Below the pieces are notes generated by a model, which saw only the letters and a list, made by a program, of their open reading frames with translations, did not search any database and was not told the DNA's origin. From contig DQSS01000317.1 of NCBI GenBank assembly GCA_015663165.1, positions 1 to 41,691 on the forward strand: a DNA stretch of 41,691 nucleotides, in the 5' to 3' direction. Shown here one piece after another: positions 7,347 through 15,630 of the stretch. The position numbers and the translations under genes were made by a program. The number at the start of each line of letters is the position of its first letter. Within the stretch, counting starts at the first letter, position 1. Origin of the DNA: Arcobacter sp. GTDB lineage: Bacteria; Campylobacterota; Campylobacteria; Campylobacterales; Arcobacteraceae.

Positions 7347-8352
7347 ATTCTCAGACTATTTTGAACAATGGCTTTATAAAGAAGATGGATATTATGCCAA
7401 ATATAAAACTATAGGAAAAGATGGTGATTTTTATACAGCGGTTTCTACTAGTAAATTCTTTGGTGGTAGTATTGCTAAAAAATTAATCCAAACTATTGAA
7501 GAAGGTTTTTTACAAAACGATACAACTATACTTGAAGTTGGGGCTCATCATGGATATTTATCTGCTGATATTATTCAGTTTATATACACTATAAAGCCTG
7601 AACTTCTTGAAACTTTAAACTTTGCAATAGTTGAAAGATATGATAACTTACAAGAGAAACAAAAAGCATACTTTGAAGAATCTTTTGGTGATGCTGTAAA
7701 TCTAAAACATTATAAGTGCATAGAAGATGTAAAGTTAGACAATGCTTTTGTTGTAGCAAATGAAATATTTGACGCCTTTCCATGTGAACTTGTAAACACA
7801 AAAGATGATGTTTTAGAGCAGGCATTTGTAAAAGACGATGAAATCATTTGGCAAAAATGTGAAGATGAAGAGTTAATACAAACTTGTAAAACAAATCAAA
7901 TCACAAAAGGTGAAGTATCTTTAGGTTTTAAATGGTTTGCAGAAAGTTTAGCTGCAAATATTGGTACATTCGAATTTGTAACATTTGATTACGGAGATGA
8001 ATATCCTAGAAATGACTTCTCATGTAGAATATATCAAAAGCACAATGTCTATCCAATCTTTGATGAAGCAATAAAGTTAAAAGAGTTATTTAAAAAAACA
8101 GATATAACTTATGATGTAAACTTTTCATATTTAATAAACTGTTTCAAAGAAGTAGGCGTTGAGAATACCATATATGAAACTCAGCTAAAAGCATTAGTAA
8201 GATTTGGAATAATTGAATTACTTGAAATACTTCATAAAAATGCAGATGAGAAAACATATTTAAAAGAAACAAACAGAGTGAAAACATTGCTTGAACCAAC
8301 TGGTATGGGCGATAGATTTAAAATGGCAACATTTAGAAAAAACAATAAATAA
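7339..8352 (+). CDS. SAM-dependent methyltransferase of the NDUFAF7/MidA (COG1565) family
   Basis: The 337-aa product begins with the family hallmark of a short N-terminal segment leading into GKDGDFYTAVSTSKFFGG. The Rossmann glycine motif is LEVGAHHGYLSADII (usual family form EVG.G.G.L) and the acceptor-side motif is VVANEIFDAFP (usual NE.LDA.P). In eukaryotes the family member NDUFAF7 dimethylates a conserved arginine in the 49-kDa complex I subunit (NuoD homologue) during assembly. The bacterial substrate is generally unassigned. Here a complete complex I operon lies 6 kb away, and its NuoD keeps the matching arginine. The first SAM motif is diverged (AHHG rather than GxG), so activity should not be taken for granted. 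It overlaps the TolC-like gene by 8 bases. Confidence 0.82.
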   Translation: MTKFSDYFEQWLYKEDGYYAKYKTIGKDGDFYTAVSTSKFFGGSIAKKLIQTIEEGFLQNDTTILEVGAHHGYLSADIIQFIYTIKPELLETLNFAIVERYDNLQEKQKAYFEESFGDAVNLKHYKCIEDVKLDNAFVVANEIFDAFPCELVNTKDDVLEQAFVKDDEIIWQKCEDEELIQTCKTNQITKGEVSLGFKWFAESLAANIGTFEFVTFDYGDEYPRNDFSCRIYQKHNVYPIFDEAIKLKELFKKTDITYDVNFSYLINCFKEVGVENTIYETQLKALVRFGIIELLEILHKNADEKTYLKETNRVKTLLEPTGMGDRFKMATFRKNNK

Positions 8353-8365
8353 GAAGAAAAAAACA

Positions 8366-9667
8366 ATGAATAAAAATATATCAATAATAATATTAGCAGC
8401 AGGAAAAGGTTCTAGAATGAAATCTTCTACACCTAAAGTATTACATAAAATATCTGGTTTTGAGATGCTTTATTATTCTATCAAAGAAGCACAAGAACTA
8501 AGTGATGATATACATGTAGTTCTTTACCATCAAGCTTCTCGTGTTCAAGAAGCTATGGAAAAATACTTCACAGGAGTAAACTTCACTATGCAAGACCATG
8601 ATAACTATCCTGGAACTGGTGGAGCTGTTATGGGTATGAATCTAAAATATGAAAATACTTTAGTTTTAAATGGAGATATGCCTTTAATTCAAAAATCTGA
8701 ACTAGAAAAGTTTTTAGACTATAAAGATTCTGCTATTGTTATGTCTGTTTTAGATTTAAATGATGCTAGTGGTTATGGTAGAGTAATAATACAAAATGAT
8801 AATGTTCAAAAAATAGTTGAACAAAAAGATTGTAATGATGCAGAACTAAAAGTAAATATCGCAAATGCAGGAATATATTGTTTTAATACAAAGTTTTTAA
8901 ATGAGAACTTAGCAAAATTAAATAACAATAACGCACAAGAAGAATACTACATAACAGACTTAATAGAGTTAGCAATAAATCAAAATCTAAAAGTATCTCC
9001 TTTAGTTGTAGATGAAGACAATTTTAAAGGTGTAAACTCTAAGTTTGACCTTGCAAATGCAGAAGTTCTACACCAAAATAGAATCAAAAAAGAGTTTATG
9101 ACTGCTGGCATTATTATGAGAATGCCTGACACTATTTATATAGAAGCAAATGTAAAAATTGAAGGTGAAAGTATACTAGAAAATAATGTAACACTTCTTG
9201 GTAATACTACAATTATTAACTCACATATCAAAACTTCTTCAGTTGTAGAAGATTCTATTTTAGACAATAGTGACATAGGACCAATGGCAAGAGTAAGACC
9301 TGCTTCAGTTCTAAAAGACACACATCTAGGAAACTTTGTAGAAGTAAAAAAATCAAACCTAAACGGTGTAAAAGCTGGACATCTAGCATACCTAGGTGAT
9401 AGTACAATTGATACAGGTACAAATATTGGGGCTGGAACTATTACATGTAATTATGATGGAGTAAGTAAGTATAAAACTATTATAGGAAAGAATGTATTCA
9501 TAGGAAGTGATTCTCAACTAATAGCACCTATTACACTTGAAGACGATACTATAATTGCAGCAGGAAGTACAGTAAGTTCAGATGTGAAATCTGGTGAACT
9601 ATTTATAAGTAGAGCAAAAGGAAGAACTATAAAAGATTTCTTTTATAAATTCTTTGGAAAAAAATAA
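8366..9667 (+). CDS. glmU: Bifunctional UDP-N-acetylglucosamine pyrophosphorylase / glucosamine-1-phosphate N-acetyltransferase
   Basis: GlmU acetylates glucosamine-1-phosphate and then couples it to UTP, giving UDP-GlcNAc for peptidoglycan and lipopolysaccharide. The 433-aa product has the uridylyltransferase signature ILAAGKGSRMKSSTPKVLHK at its N-terminus, a central LNGDMP metal site and NIANAGIYCF. A C-terminal left-handed beta helix follows, with MARVRPASVLKD and HLAYLGDSTIDTGTNIGAG, the acetyltransferase active site. The ATG at 8366 is preceded by AAGAAG and gives the standard N-terminus. An upstream in-frame ATG at 8291 would add 25 residues that overlap the methyltransferase and is rejected. 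The stop TAA shares its last base with the coaBC ATG. Confidence 0.97.
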   Translation: MNKNISIIILAAGKGSRMKSSTPKVLHKISGFEMLYYSIKEAQELSDDIHVVLYHQASRVQEAMEKYFTGVNFTMQDHDNYPGTGGAVMGMNLKYENTLVLNGDMPLIQKSELEKFLDYKDSAIVMSVLDLNDASGYGRVIIQNDNVQKIVEQKDCNDAELKVNIANAGIYCFNTKFLNENLAKLNNNNAQEEYYITDLIELAINQNLKVSPLVVDEDNFKGVNSKFDLANAEVLHQNRIKKEFMTAGIIMRMPDTIYIEANVKIEGESILENNVTLLGNTTIINSHIKTSSVVEDSILDNSDIGPMARVRPASVLKDTHLGNFVEVKKSNLNGVKAGHLAYLGDSTIDTGTNIGAGTITCNYDGVSKYKTIIGKNVFIGSDSQLIAPITLEDDTIIAAGSTVSSDVKSGELFISRAKGRTIKDFFYKFFGKK

Positions 9668-10941
9668 TGCAATTATTAGAAAATAAAAAAATACTTCTAG
9701 GAGTTACTGGAAGTATAGCTATATATAAAACTCTTGAACTAATCAGGCTTTATATAAAAGCAGGCGCAAAAGTAAAAGTTATCATGACTGAGTCTTCAAA
9801 GAAATTTGTAACACCACTTACTTTTGAAACAATATCTCAAAATATTATATTAGATGAACAAAGTGAAGATTGGTCTACCAATACAATAAATAATCATATA
9901 GCTATAGGAAAATGGGCAGATATATTTGTATTAGCGCCAGTAACTGCAAATACAATAAATAAACTAGCAAATGGAATTGCAGATAATTTACTTCTTCAAA
10001 CTGCATTAGCATACCCTAGAATAAAACTTCTTTGTCCAGCAGCAAATACACATATGATGGGAAATCCACTTACAAAAGCATCTTTAAAGATGTTAAAACT
10101 TTGTAACTTTAAACTTATAGGAACACAAACAAAAGAGCTTGCTTGTAAAGATGTAGGTGATGGTGCATTAGCAAATATAGAAGATATATTTCATTCAACT
10201 GCTTGTGAACTTTTAAAAGATGATTATTGGATTGATAGAAAAGTTGTACTAACTGGTGGTGGTACAATTGAAAAAATTGATGATGTTAGATTTATATCTA
10301 ATTTTTCTTCTGGAAAAATGGCAGCTTCATTAGCTACAGCTTTATATTATAGAGGTGCAGAAGTTTGTCTTGTAACTACAAAGGATATAGAAACTCCAAA
10401 TGAAGTGCATACTATAAATGTACAAAGTACTGAAGATATGATTGCCTTTGCTGAAGATAGTATAAGAATTGCAAAAAAAGGTAAGCTTAGTTCTGCAACG
10501 CTTATGGATAGTTCAAATGTAGAACTTATTCAGAAAAAACCTTTCTTCTTTTCTGTGGCTGCTGTGTCTGATTATATTCCTACTTTTCCACAAAATGGTA
10601 AAATGAAAAAATCTGATATAGGAGATACTTGGGATTTGAAGCTTAAGAAAAATATTGATATATTAGATACTTTAGATAAAAGTGGTATTTATTCTATAGG
10701 TTTTAAAGCAGAGTTAGATGAAACTACTGCTTCACAAAATGCACTTAATATGTTAGAAAACAAAAATCTTGATGCTATATGTTTAAATATAATATCTTCT
10801 AAAAATAACTTTGGAAGTGATACAAATAGTATTGATTTAATAAGTAAACATAACAATATCTATAAACTTACACCTAAAGATAAATTAGAATTATCACTTG
10901 AAGTTTTAGAAGCTTTAAAAGTAGAGTTTAATGAAGATTAA
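9667..10941 (+). CDS. coaBC: Bifunctional phosphopantothenoylcysteine decarboxylase / phosphopantothenate-cysteine ligase
   Basis: CoaBC makes 4'-phosphopantetheine, two steps of coenzyme A synthesis. The N-terminal FMN-dependent CoaC half carries LLGVTGSIAIYKTLEL, the active-site histidine in NHIAIGKWADIFVLAP with TANTINKLANGIADNLL, and the PAANTHMMGNP substrate clamp. The C-terminal CoaB half carries LTGGGTIEKIDDVRFISN, the NFSSGKMAASLA dimer/nucleotide loop, VAAVSDY and a late GFKAELDE. The 424-aa length is normal for the fused enzyme. It starts on the last base of glmU and overlaps uppS by 11 bases. A lysine-rich insertion (SIRIAKKGKLSSATLMDSSN) in the CoaB half is somewhat longer than in E. 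coli. Confidence 0.95.
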   Translation: MQLLENKKILLGVTGSIAIYKTLELIRLYIKAGAKVKVIMTESSKKFVTPLTFETISQNIILDEQSEDWSTNTINNHIAIGKWADIFVLAPVTANTINKLANGIADNLLLQTALAYPRIKLLCPAANTHMMGNPLTKASLKMLKLCNFKLIGTQTKELACKDVGDGALANIEDIFHSTACELLKDDYWIDRKVVLTGGGTIEKIDDVRFISNFSSGKMAASLATALYYRGAEVCLVTTKDIETPNEVHTINVQSTEDMIAFAEDSIRIAKKGKLSSATLMDSSNVELIQKKPFFFSVAAVSDYIPTFPQNGKMKKSDIGDTWDLKLKKNIDILDTLDKSGIYSIGFKAELDETTASQNALNMLENKNLDAICLNIISSKNNFGSDTNSIDLISKHNNIYKLTPKDKLELSLEVLEALKVEFNED

Positions 10942-11629
10942 TCTTTCACTTCCTGCCCTACCTAAACATATTGCTATCATTATGGATGGTAATGGAAGAT
11001 GGGCAAAGGAACAAGGTTTAAATAGAACAGCAGGTCATGAAAAAGGTGCAAGTACAGTTAGAGATATCACTATACATTGTTCAAAAATTGGTATAGAATA
11101 CCTTACTTTATATGCTTTTTCAACTGAAAACTGGAATAGACCAAGATTAGAAGTTGAGTTTTTAATGAAACTTCTTGAGCGATATTTTAAAAGTGAACTA
11201 AAAATATACTTAGAAAATAATGTAAAATTTAAAGCTATAGGAAATCTTTCAAAGTTTTCTTCTAAATTACAAAAAATCATAAAAGACACAGAAGAAAAAA
11301 CATCTTCATGTACTGGACTTACTCAAGTTTTAGCTTTAAATTATGGAAGTAGAGATGAAATAGTAAGAGCAGTAAGAAAACTAAATGATAATAATTTAGA
11401 AGTAAATGAAGAAAATATAAACTCATCTTTAGATACATCTTTTATGAGTGATGTTGATTTACTTATTCGTACAAGTGGTGAAATAAGAATATCAAACTAT
11501 TTACTTTGGCAAAGTGCTTATGCAGAGATGTTTTTTACTCAAACATATTGGCCAGAGTTTAGTACTGATGAGCTCGATGATATTATTTCTGATTTCAACA
11601 AAAGAGATAGAAGATTTGGTGGATTGTAA
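10931..11629 (+). CDS. uppS: Undecaprenyl diphosphate synthase (cis-prenyltransferase)
   Basis: UppS adds eight isoprene units to farnesyl diphosphate in cis geometry, giving the C55 lipid carrier for peptidoglycan and O-antigen. The 232-aa product shows every hallmark: HIAIIMDGNGRWAKEQG with the catalytic aspartate D19, YLTLYAFSTENWNRP, LIRTSGEIRISNYLLWQSAY, and the C-terminal FSTDELDDIISDFNKRDRRFGG. The gene begins inside coaBC (11-base overlap) and ends 3 bases before the prepilin peptidase start. It fits the envelope theme of the operon together with glmU and the LptF/G permease. Confidence 0.97.
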   Translation: MKINLSLPALPKHIAIIMDGNGRWAKEQGLNRTAGHEKGASTVRDITIHCSKIGIEYLTLYAFSTENWNRPRLEVEFLMKLLERYFKSELKIYLENNVKFKAIGNLSKFSSKLQKIIKDTEEKTSSCTGLTQVLALNYGSRDEIVRAVRKLNDNNLEVNEENINSSLDTSFMSDVDLLIRTSGEIRISNYLLWQSAYAEMFFTQTYWPEFSTDELDDIISDFNKRDRRFGGL

Positions 11630-11632
11630 AAA

Positions 11633-12403
11633 ATGATTGAATTTTTTGTAGTTATTTTTGGACTTATTATTGGTAGCTTTTTAAATGTATTGGTATATAG
11701 ATTACCTTTAAGTATCTCACTTATAAATCCAAAAAGGTCTTTTTGTACATCTTGTAATACTCAAATCAAATGGTATGAAAATATACCTGTGCTTTCTTAT
11801 CTTTACTTAAAAGCAAAATGTCCAAATTGTTCTATTAAGATTTCTATAGTTTATCCTCTTGTTGAAATAGTAACTTCTGTTATTACATTATTGTTGTATT
11901 TAAAATATGGGCTTGATATAAATTTTTATATTTCAATATTTTTATTTTATACTTTAATAGTATTATCATTTATAGATTTTGAATATAAAGCTGTTCCCGA
12001 TTATTTACTTTTAATTGCAATTGTTACATCATTTTTTATTGTTGATTTTTCATTTCAAAATGCTATGATTTTTGCTGGTGGTTTTGTTTTGCTTGACTTT
12101 TTTATCACTTATTATATTCAAAATATAAAAGCTAAAATAACAAAAAATGATGACTTGTTAGATCAAACAGCTTTAGGTGAAGGTGATATTCCAATTGTGG
12201 CTATTATTGGTGGTATGCTTGGTGTTAAACTTGGACTTGTTGCTATATTTTTAGCATCTTTATTTGCAATATTACCAGCAATTTATAATATTGTTAAAAA
12301 GAGTGATATAGAAACTCCTTTTATTCCATTTTTAGTTATGGGATTACTTTCATGTTTTTTATTTAGTGATTTTATTTTTAATATTTTAGAAGGAATTATA
12401 TAA
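11633..12403 (+). CDS. pilD: Type IV prepilin leader peptidase / methyltransferase (A24 family)
   Basis: The 256-aa membrane protein cleaves the leader of type IV pilins or type II secretion pseudopilins at the inner membrane and methylates the new N-terminus. The N-terminal domain has the zinc-type cysteine pairs CTSCNTQIKWYENIP and KCPNC. The protease domain shows the two catalytic aspartates in LSFIDFEYKAVPDYLL and ALGEGDIPIVAIIGGMLG (GxGD motif). About seven hydrophobic helices are visible. No pilin, pilB, pilC or gsp genes are in the window, so its substrates are encoded elsewhere. It lies between uppS and the LptF/G permease, and its stop overlaps the next start by one base. Confidence 0.93.
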   Translation: MIEFFVVIFGLIIGSFLNVLVYRLPLSISLINPKRSFCTSCNTQIKWYENIPVLSYLYLKAKCPNCSIKISIVYPLVEIVTSVITLLLYLKYGLDINFYISIFLFYTLIVLSFIDFEYKAVPDYLLLIAIVTSFFIVDFSFQNAMIFAGGFVLLDFFITYYIQNIKAKITKNDDLLDQTALGEGDIPIVAIIGGMLGVKLGLVAIFLASLFAILPAIYNIVKKSDIETPFIPFLVMGLLSCFLFSDFIFNILEGII

Positions 12404-13422
12404 TGAAACTATTAAAACGATATCTTTTAAGTACTCTTTCAAATACTTTTTTTCCTATTTTTATGACATTATTTGCTATAACATCTGTTATATTTTTAGT
12501 AAAAATTGCAGCTTTAACTTCAATTATTACGATGAGTTTCTCAGAATTATTATATCTATATTCATTGACTATTCCTCAAATACTTTTTTATACTTTACCC
12601 ATAACTTTTTTTATTACAGCTATTATTAACCTTTCAAAATTATCAAAAGAGTATGAGCTTATTGTAATCACTAGTTTCGGATTATCTCCGCTAAAAGTAA
12701 TGAAGATTTTCATCCCAATTTCATTATTGCTTAGTATTTCTTTAATTATTATATCTTTTGTACTTATTCCTAAGGCCAAATATATGGAAAATTCATTTAT
12801 TGATAAAAAAAAGCAAGAAGCACAATTTAATATTAAACCAAGTGAATATGGTCAAAAATTTGGACCTTGGTATATATATGTGCAAGATAAAAATAATAAC
12901 ACATATAAAGATATTATATTATATCAATCAGAAATAAACAAAGATACATTTATCATTGCACAGCAAGCAAAAATAAAAAATAACACAAATACCTTAAGTT
13001 TAAAATTATTTGATGGTAGTGCATCAACTATAACCAACAAAATAAATCAAGTTGATTTTAAAACTATGTCAATGAATAGTTATATTAAGCAATCAAAGCA
13101 AATTTCATCATTTAAAGATTTAATTAACTATTGGAAGAATGCACCTGCTGAGTCAGTAAAAAAACGTAGAATATTACAGAACATTTTTATCTCTGTATTG
13201 CCATTTATCTCTGTATTATTTTATATTTCATTTGGATATTTTAATCCTAGATATGAGAAAAATAAAAATACAATTTATGCAATTTTATTAGTTTTAGTAT
13301 ATATGATTGCAACACAAAAAATTGCGCTAAGTCGTGATTATTATTTATTAGCAGTTGTACCAATTGGATGGATACTTATATCCATATTCTTTTACTTTAG
13401 AAGAATAAGGCCTTACTATTAA
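12403..13422 (+). CDS. LptF/LptG (YjgP/YjgQ)-family permease of the LPS export system
   Basis: The 339-aa protein follows the YjgP/YjgQ plan. Three N-terminal helices end in a cytoplasmic coupling-helix region (LSKEYELIVITSFGLSPLKV), and a central periplasmic beta-jellyroll of about 120 residues (QKFGPWYIYVQDKNNNTY onward) follows. Three C-terminal helices finish the chain (FISVLPFISVLFYISFGYF). In the Lpt machine two such subunits with the LptB ATPase lift lipopolysaccharide from the inner membrane to the periplasmic bridge. Which of LptF or LptG this is cannot be decided; the start MKLLKRYLLSTLSNTF is LptF-like. It sits between pilD (1-base overlap) and truA, and its stop codon overlaps the proposed truA start. 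Confidence 0.88.
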   Translation: MKLLKRYLLSTLSNTFFPIFMTLFAITSVIFLVKIAALTSIITMSFSELLYLYSLTIPQILFYTLPITFFITAIINLSKLSKEYELIVITSFGLSPLKVMKIFIPISLLLSISLIIISFVLIPKAKYMENSFIDKKKQEAQFNIKPSEYGQKFGPWYIYVQDKNNNTYKDIILYQSEINKDTFIIAQQAKIKNNTNTLSLKLFDGSASTITNKINQVDFKTMSMNSYIKQSKQISSFKDLINYWKNAPAESVKKRRILQNIFISVLPFISVLFYISFGYFNPRYEKNKNTIYAILLVLVYMIATQKIALSRDYYLLAVVPIGWILISIFFYFRRIRPYY

Positions 13423-14140
13423 TATAAAGTTGACTATTTCATATGATGGTTCTAAGTTTTTTGGATCTCAAAAACAACCAGGAAAAAATACAGTACAAGA
13501 CCATCTGGAAGATGTACTAAAAAGATTAGGAATAACATCTAATACAGATTTTTCTGGTCGTACTGATAAACATGTACATGCAAGTGGGCAAGTTGTATCT
13601 TGTATTGTTCCTATATTTTGGAATGATTTAACTAAACTAAAAGATAAACTAAACTATATGCTAACTTCATCTATAAGAATTTCATCTATAAGTGAAGTAG
13701 ATAAAAACTTCCATGCAAGGTTCTCAGCTAAAAAAAGATCTTATAGGTATATAATCTCAAAAAAACGATTAACAGCTTTTAACAACAATTATATGGCTTA
13801 TAAAGATAACTTAGATTTAAAAAGTATGCAAGAAGCTGCAAATGAATTTATTGGTATTCATGATTTTGAATATTTTAGTAAAAATGGAAGTGAACCTATT
13901 AGTACAATAAGAGAAATATATAGTATAAAACTATATGAATATAAAGATGTTATTGTATTAAAGTTTAATGCAAACTCTTATTTAAGATCTCAAATACGAA
14001 TGATAGTTGATTTTTTATTTAAAATATCTAGTAAAAAAGTTTCAATTGAAGATTTAAGAAATCAATTAAATAAAAAAAAGCTAGTGTCATGGACACTAGC
14101 TTCTCCTAATGGATTGTACCTTAGTAGAATTAACTACTAA
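13418..14140 (+). CDS. truA: tRNA pseudouridine synthase A, probably with a non-canonical ATT start
   Basis: TruA converts uridines 38-40 of the tRNA anticodon stem to pseudouridine. Motifs are SYDGSKFFGSQKQPG, the catalytic aspartate in SGRTDKHVHASGQV (family usually RTDKGVHA, here H for G), FHARFSAKKRSYRYII and the C-terminal NGLYLSRINY. No ATG or GTG is available. A TTG at 13430 would start inside the first beta strand and has no ribosome site at a usable distance. An ATT at 13418 overlaps the upstream TAA stop (ATTAA), lies 7 bases after AAGG (13407-13410) and restores the family-like N-terminus INIKLTISYDG. I therefore annotate ATT as the likelier start, with TTG as the conventional alternative (236 aa). 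The 3' end overlaps nuoN by 4 bases and contains the nuo terminator hairpin on the other strand. Confidence 0.88.
   Translation: MNIKLTISYDGSKFFGSQKQPGKNTVQDHLEDVLKRLGITSNTDFSGRTDKHVHASGQVVSCIVPIFWNDLTKLKDKLNYMLTSSIRISSISEVDKNFHARFSAKKRSYRYIISKKRLTAFNNNYMAYKDNLDLKSMQEAANEFIGIHDFEYFSKNGSEPISTIREIYSIKLYEYKDVIVLKFNANSYLRSQIRMIVDFLFKISSKKVSIEDLRNQLNKKKLVSWTLASPNGLYLSRINY
14072..14102 (-). terminator. Intrinsic terminator of the nuo operon, embedded in the 3' end of truA
   Basis: On the minus strand AAGCTAGTGTC, a 3-nt loop and GACACTAGCTT form a perfect 11-bp stem. It runs into an uninterrupted T-tract (complement of the A-run 14072-14079). It starts 35 bases after the nuoN stop at 14137. On the plus strand no T-run follows the hairpin, so it should not stop truA transcription. 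The whole element lies within truA codons (region KKKLVSWTLAS). Confidence 0.85.
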
Positions 14141-15630
14141 AATCCACTTGATGTAACAGCTAAGTTTACAAATTCAAGTATTGGAGCAACCCAGAATACA
14201 GCTGTAACTGCAAATGTTACTGCTATTGCAATAATCACTTTAAGTATAGTTCCACTCATTTCTGAATATTCTAGTACTTTATCATCTTCTCTTACTTTGA
14301 AGAACATAAATACAATAAGTTTCATGTAATAAAAAGCTGCAATTGCAGAGTTTAATACCATGATTAAAGCCATAACTATTTCATTTGCATTAACTGTTGC
14401 AGAAACTAAGTACATTTTTCCCCAGAATACTGAGAATGGAGGAACTCCTGCAAGTCCAAACATTAATATACCAAGTAACACTGCAGATAATGGAGCAGTA
14501 TGAATTAGTCCAGCAAATTTACCAAACTCATAATCAGATTTAAATCCGTAATATGAAGGTGATTCTTTTGTTCTATGAACCCATAGCATTGCAAATGCAC
14601 CTAAGTTAACAAATGCGAATAATATCCAATATAAAAATAAACCTTCAAGTGATTGAGTAGTTCCTAACATAATAGCAACTAAAACAAAACCTGCATGAGA
14701 AATTGAAGAATAAGCTAGCATTCTTTTTACATCAGTTTGAACTAATGCAATTAAGTTTGGCAAAGTCATTGTAATAACAGCCATACCATATAAGATATAA
14801 TGTACCCATTGATCATTGACAGAAACAAAAATATCAAAGAATCTAATAGCAACAATTAAAGTTGCAATTTTAGGAACAATAGCAATATAACCTGCCATTG
14901 CAGCACTAGAACCTTCATAAACATCTGGAGCCCAAACATGGAAAGGAACTAAAGAAAGTTTAAATCCTAAAGCACCAATCATAAATACAACACCTACTAG
15001 AAGTACAGTATAGTTATCGAAATTTGTACTTGCAAGATGTTGAGAGATTACAGATAGTTCAACACTTCCTGTAACATAGTAAAGCATCATAGAACCAAAT
15101 GCAAAGAAACCTGCAGCTAAAGCACCCATTGTAAAGTATTTTATTGCAGCTTCTGTAGATTTGTTTGAATTATGCATAGCAATCATCGTATATAAACTCA
15201 TAGATGCAGTTTCTAAACCAACAAAGATAAGGATTAAGTTATCAGATGCAGCCATAAACTGAAAACCTGCAGTCATAAATAAGAATAGTGCAAAATATTC
15301 TGGATATCTATATTCATGGAATCTTTGCTTAGAAAGACTTAAGAAGATAAATAAAGCTGAAGCTACAACTATAATTATTTGTGCAAGTATTGATATACCA
15401 TCTAAAAGCATTAAATCAAAGAATCCTCTTGTAGGAGCATTGTATGTTATTAATGCACCTAAATCTATAGCTAAAAATAAAATTGTAAGTACCACATAAA
15501 GATGCTTATCTGTATGTTTAGAAAATAAATCTATACATAATATAATTAAAGCACCAATAATAGCAACTGACATTGGAGCAATAGTAGCTAAATTTAAAGC
15601 TTCTATATCTATTTGAATTGGAGTTATCAT
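14137..15630 (-). CDS. nuoN: NADH-quinone oxidoreductase subunit N
   Basis: NuoN is one of three antiporter-like proton-pumping subunits in the membrane arm of complex I. The 497-aa product has about 14 hydrophobic helices and the antiporter-family core: LILIFVGLETASMSLYTMIA with the conserved glutamate, AAIKYFTMGALAAGFFAFG, FKLSLVPFHVWAPDVYEGS, and KRMLAYSSISHAGFVLVAIM with the helix-8 type lysine region. It is the last gene of the 15-gene operon; its ATG overlaps the nuoM stop by one base. Its own 3' end overlaps truA by 4 bases on the opposite strand, followed by the terminator inside truA. Confidence 0.97.
   Translation of the reverse strand: MITPIQIDIEALNLATIAPMSVAIIGALIILCIDLFSKHTDKHLYVVLTILFLAIDLGALITYNAPTRGFFDLMLLDGISILAQIIIVVASALFIFLSLSKQRFHEYRYPEYFALFLFMTAGFQFMAASDNLILIFVGLETASMSLYTMIAMHNSNKSTEAAIKYFTMGALAAGFFAFGSMMLYYVTGSVELSVISQHLASTNFDNYTVLLVGVVFMIGALGFKLSLVPFHVWAPDVYEGSSAAMAGYIAIVPKIATLIVAIRFFDIFVSVNDQWVHYILYGMAVITMTLPNLIALVQTDVKRMLAYSSISHAGFVLVAIMLGTTQSLEGLFLYWILFAFVNLGAFAMLWVHRTKESPSYYGFKSDYEFGKFAGLIHTAPLSAVLLGILMFGLAGVPPFSVFWGKMYLVSATVNANEIVMALIMVLNSAIAAFYYMKLIVFMFFKVREDDKVLEYSEMSGTILKVIIAIAVTFAVTAVFWVAPILEFVNLAVTSSGF

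Noticed and set aside
8291-8365. N-terminal extension of glmU from the ATG at 8291
   Set aside because: It overlaps the methyltransferase gene and adds residues before the standard N-terminus; the ATG at 8366 has the ribosome site.
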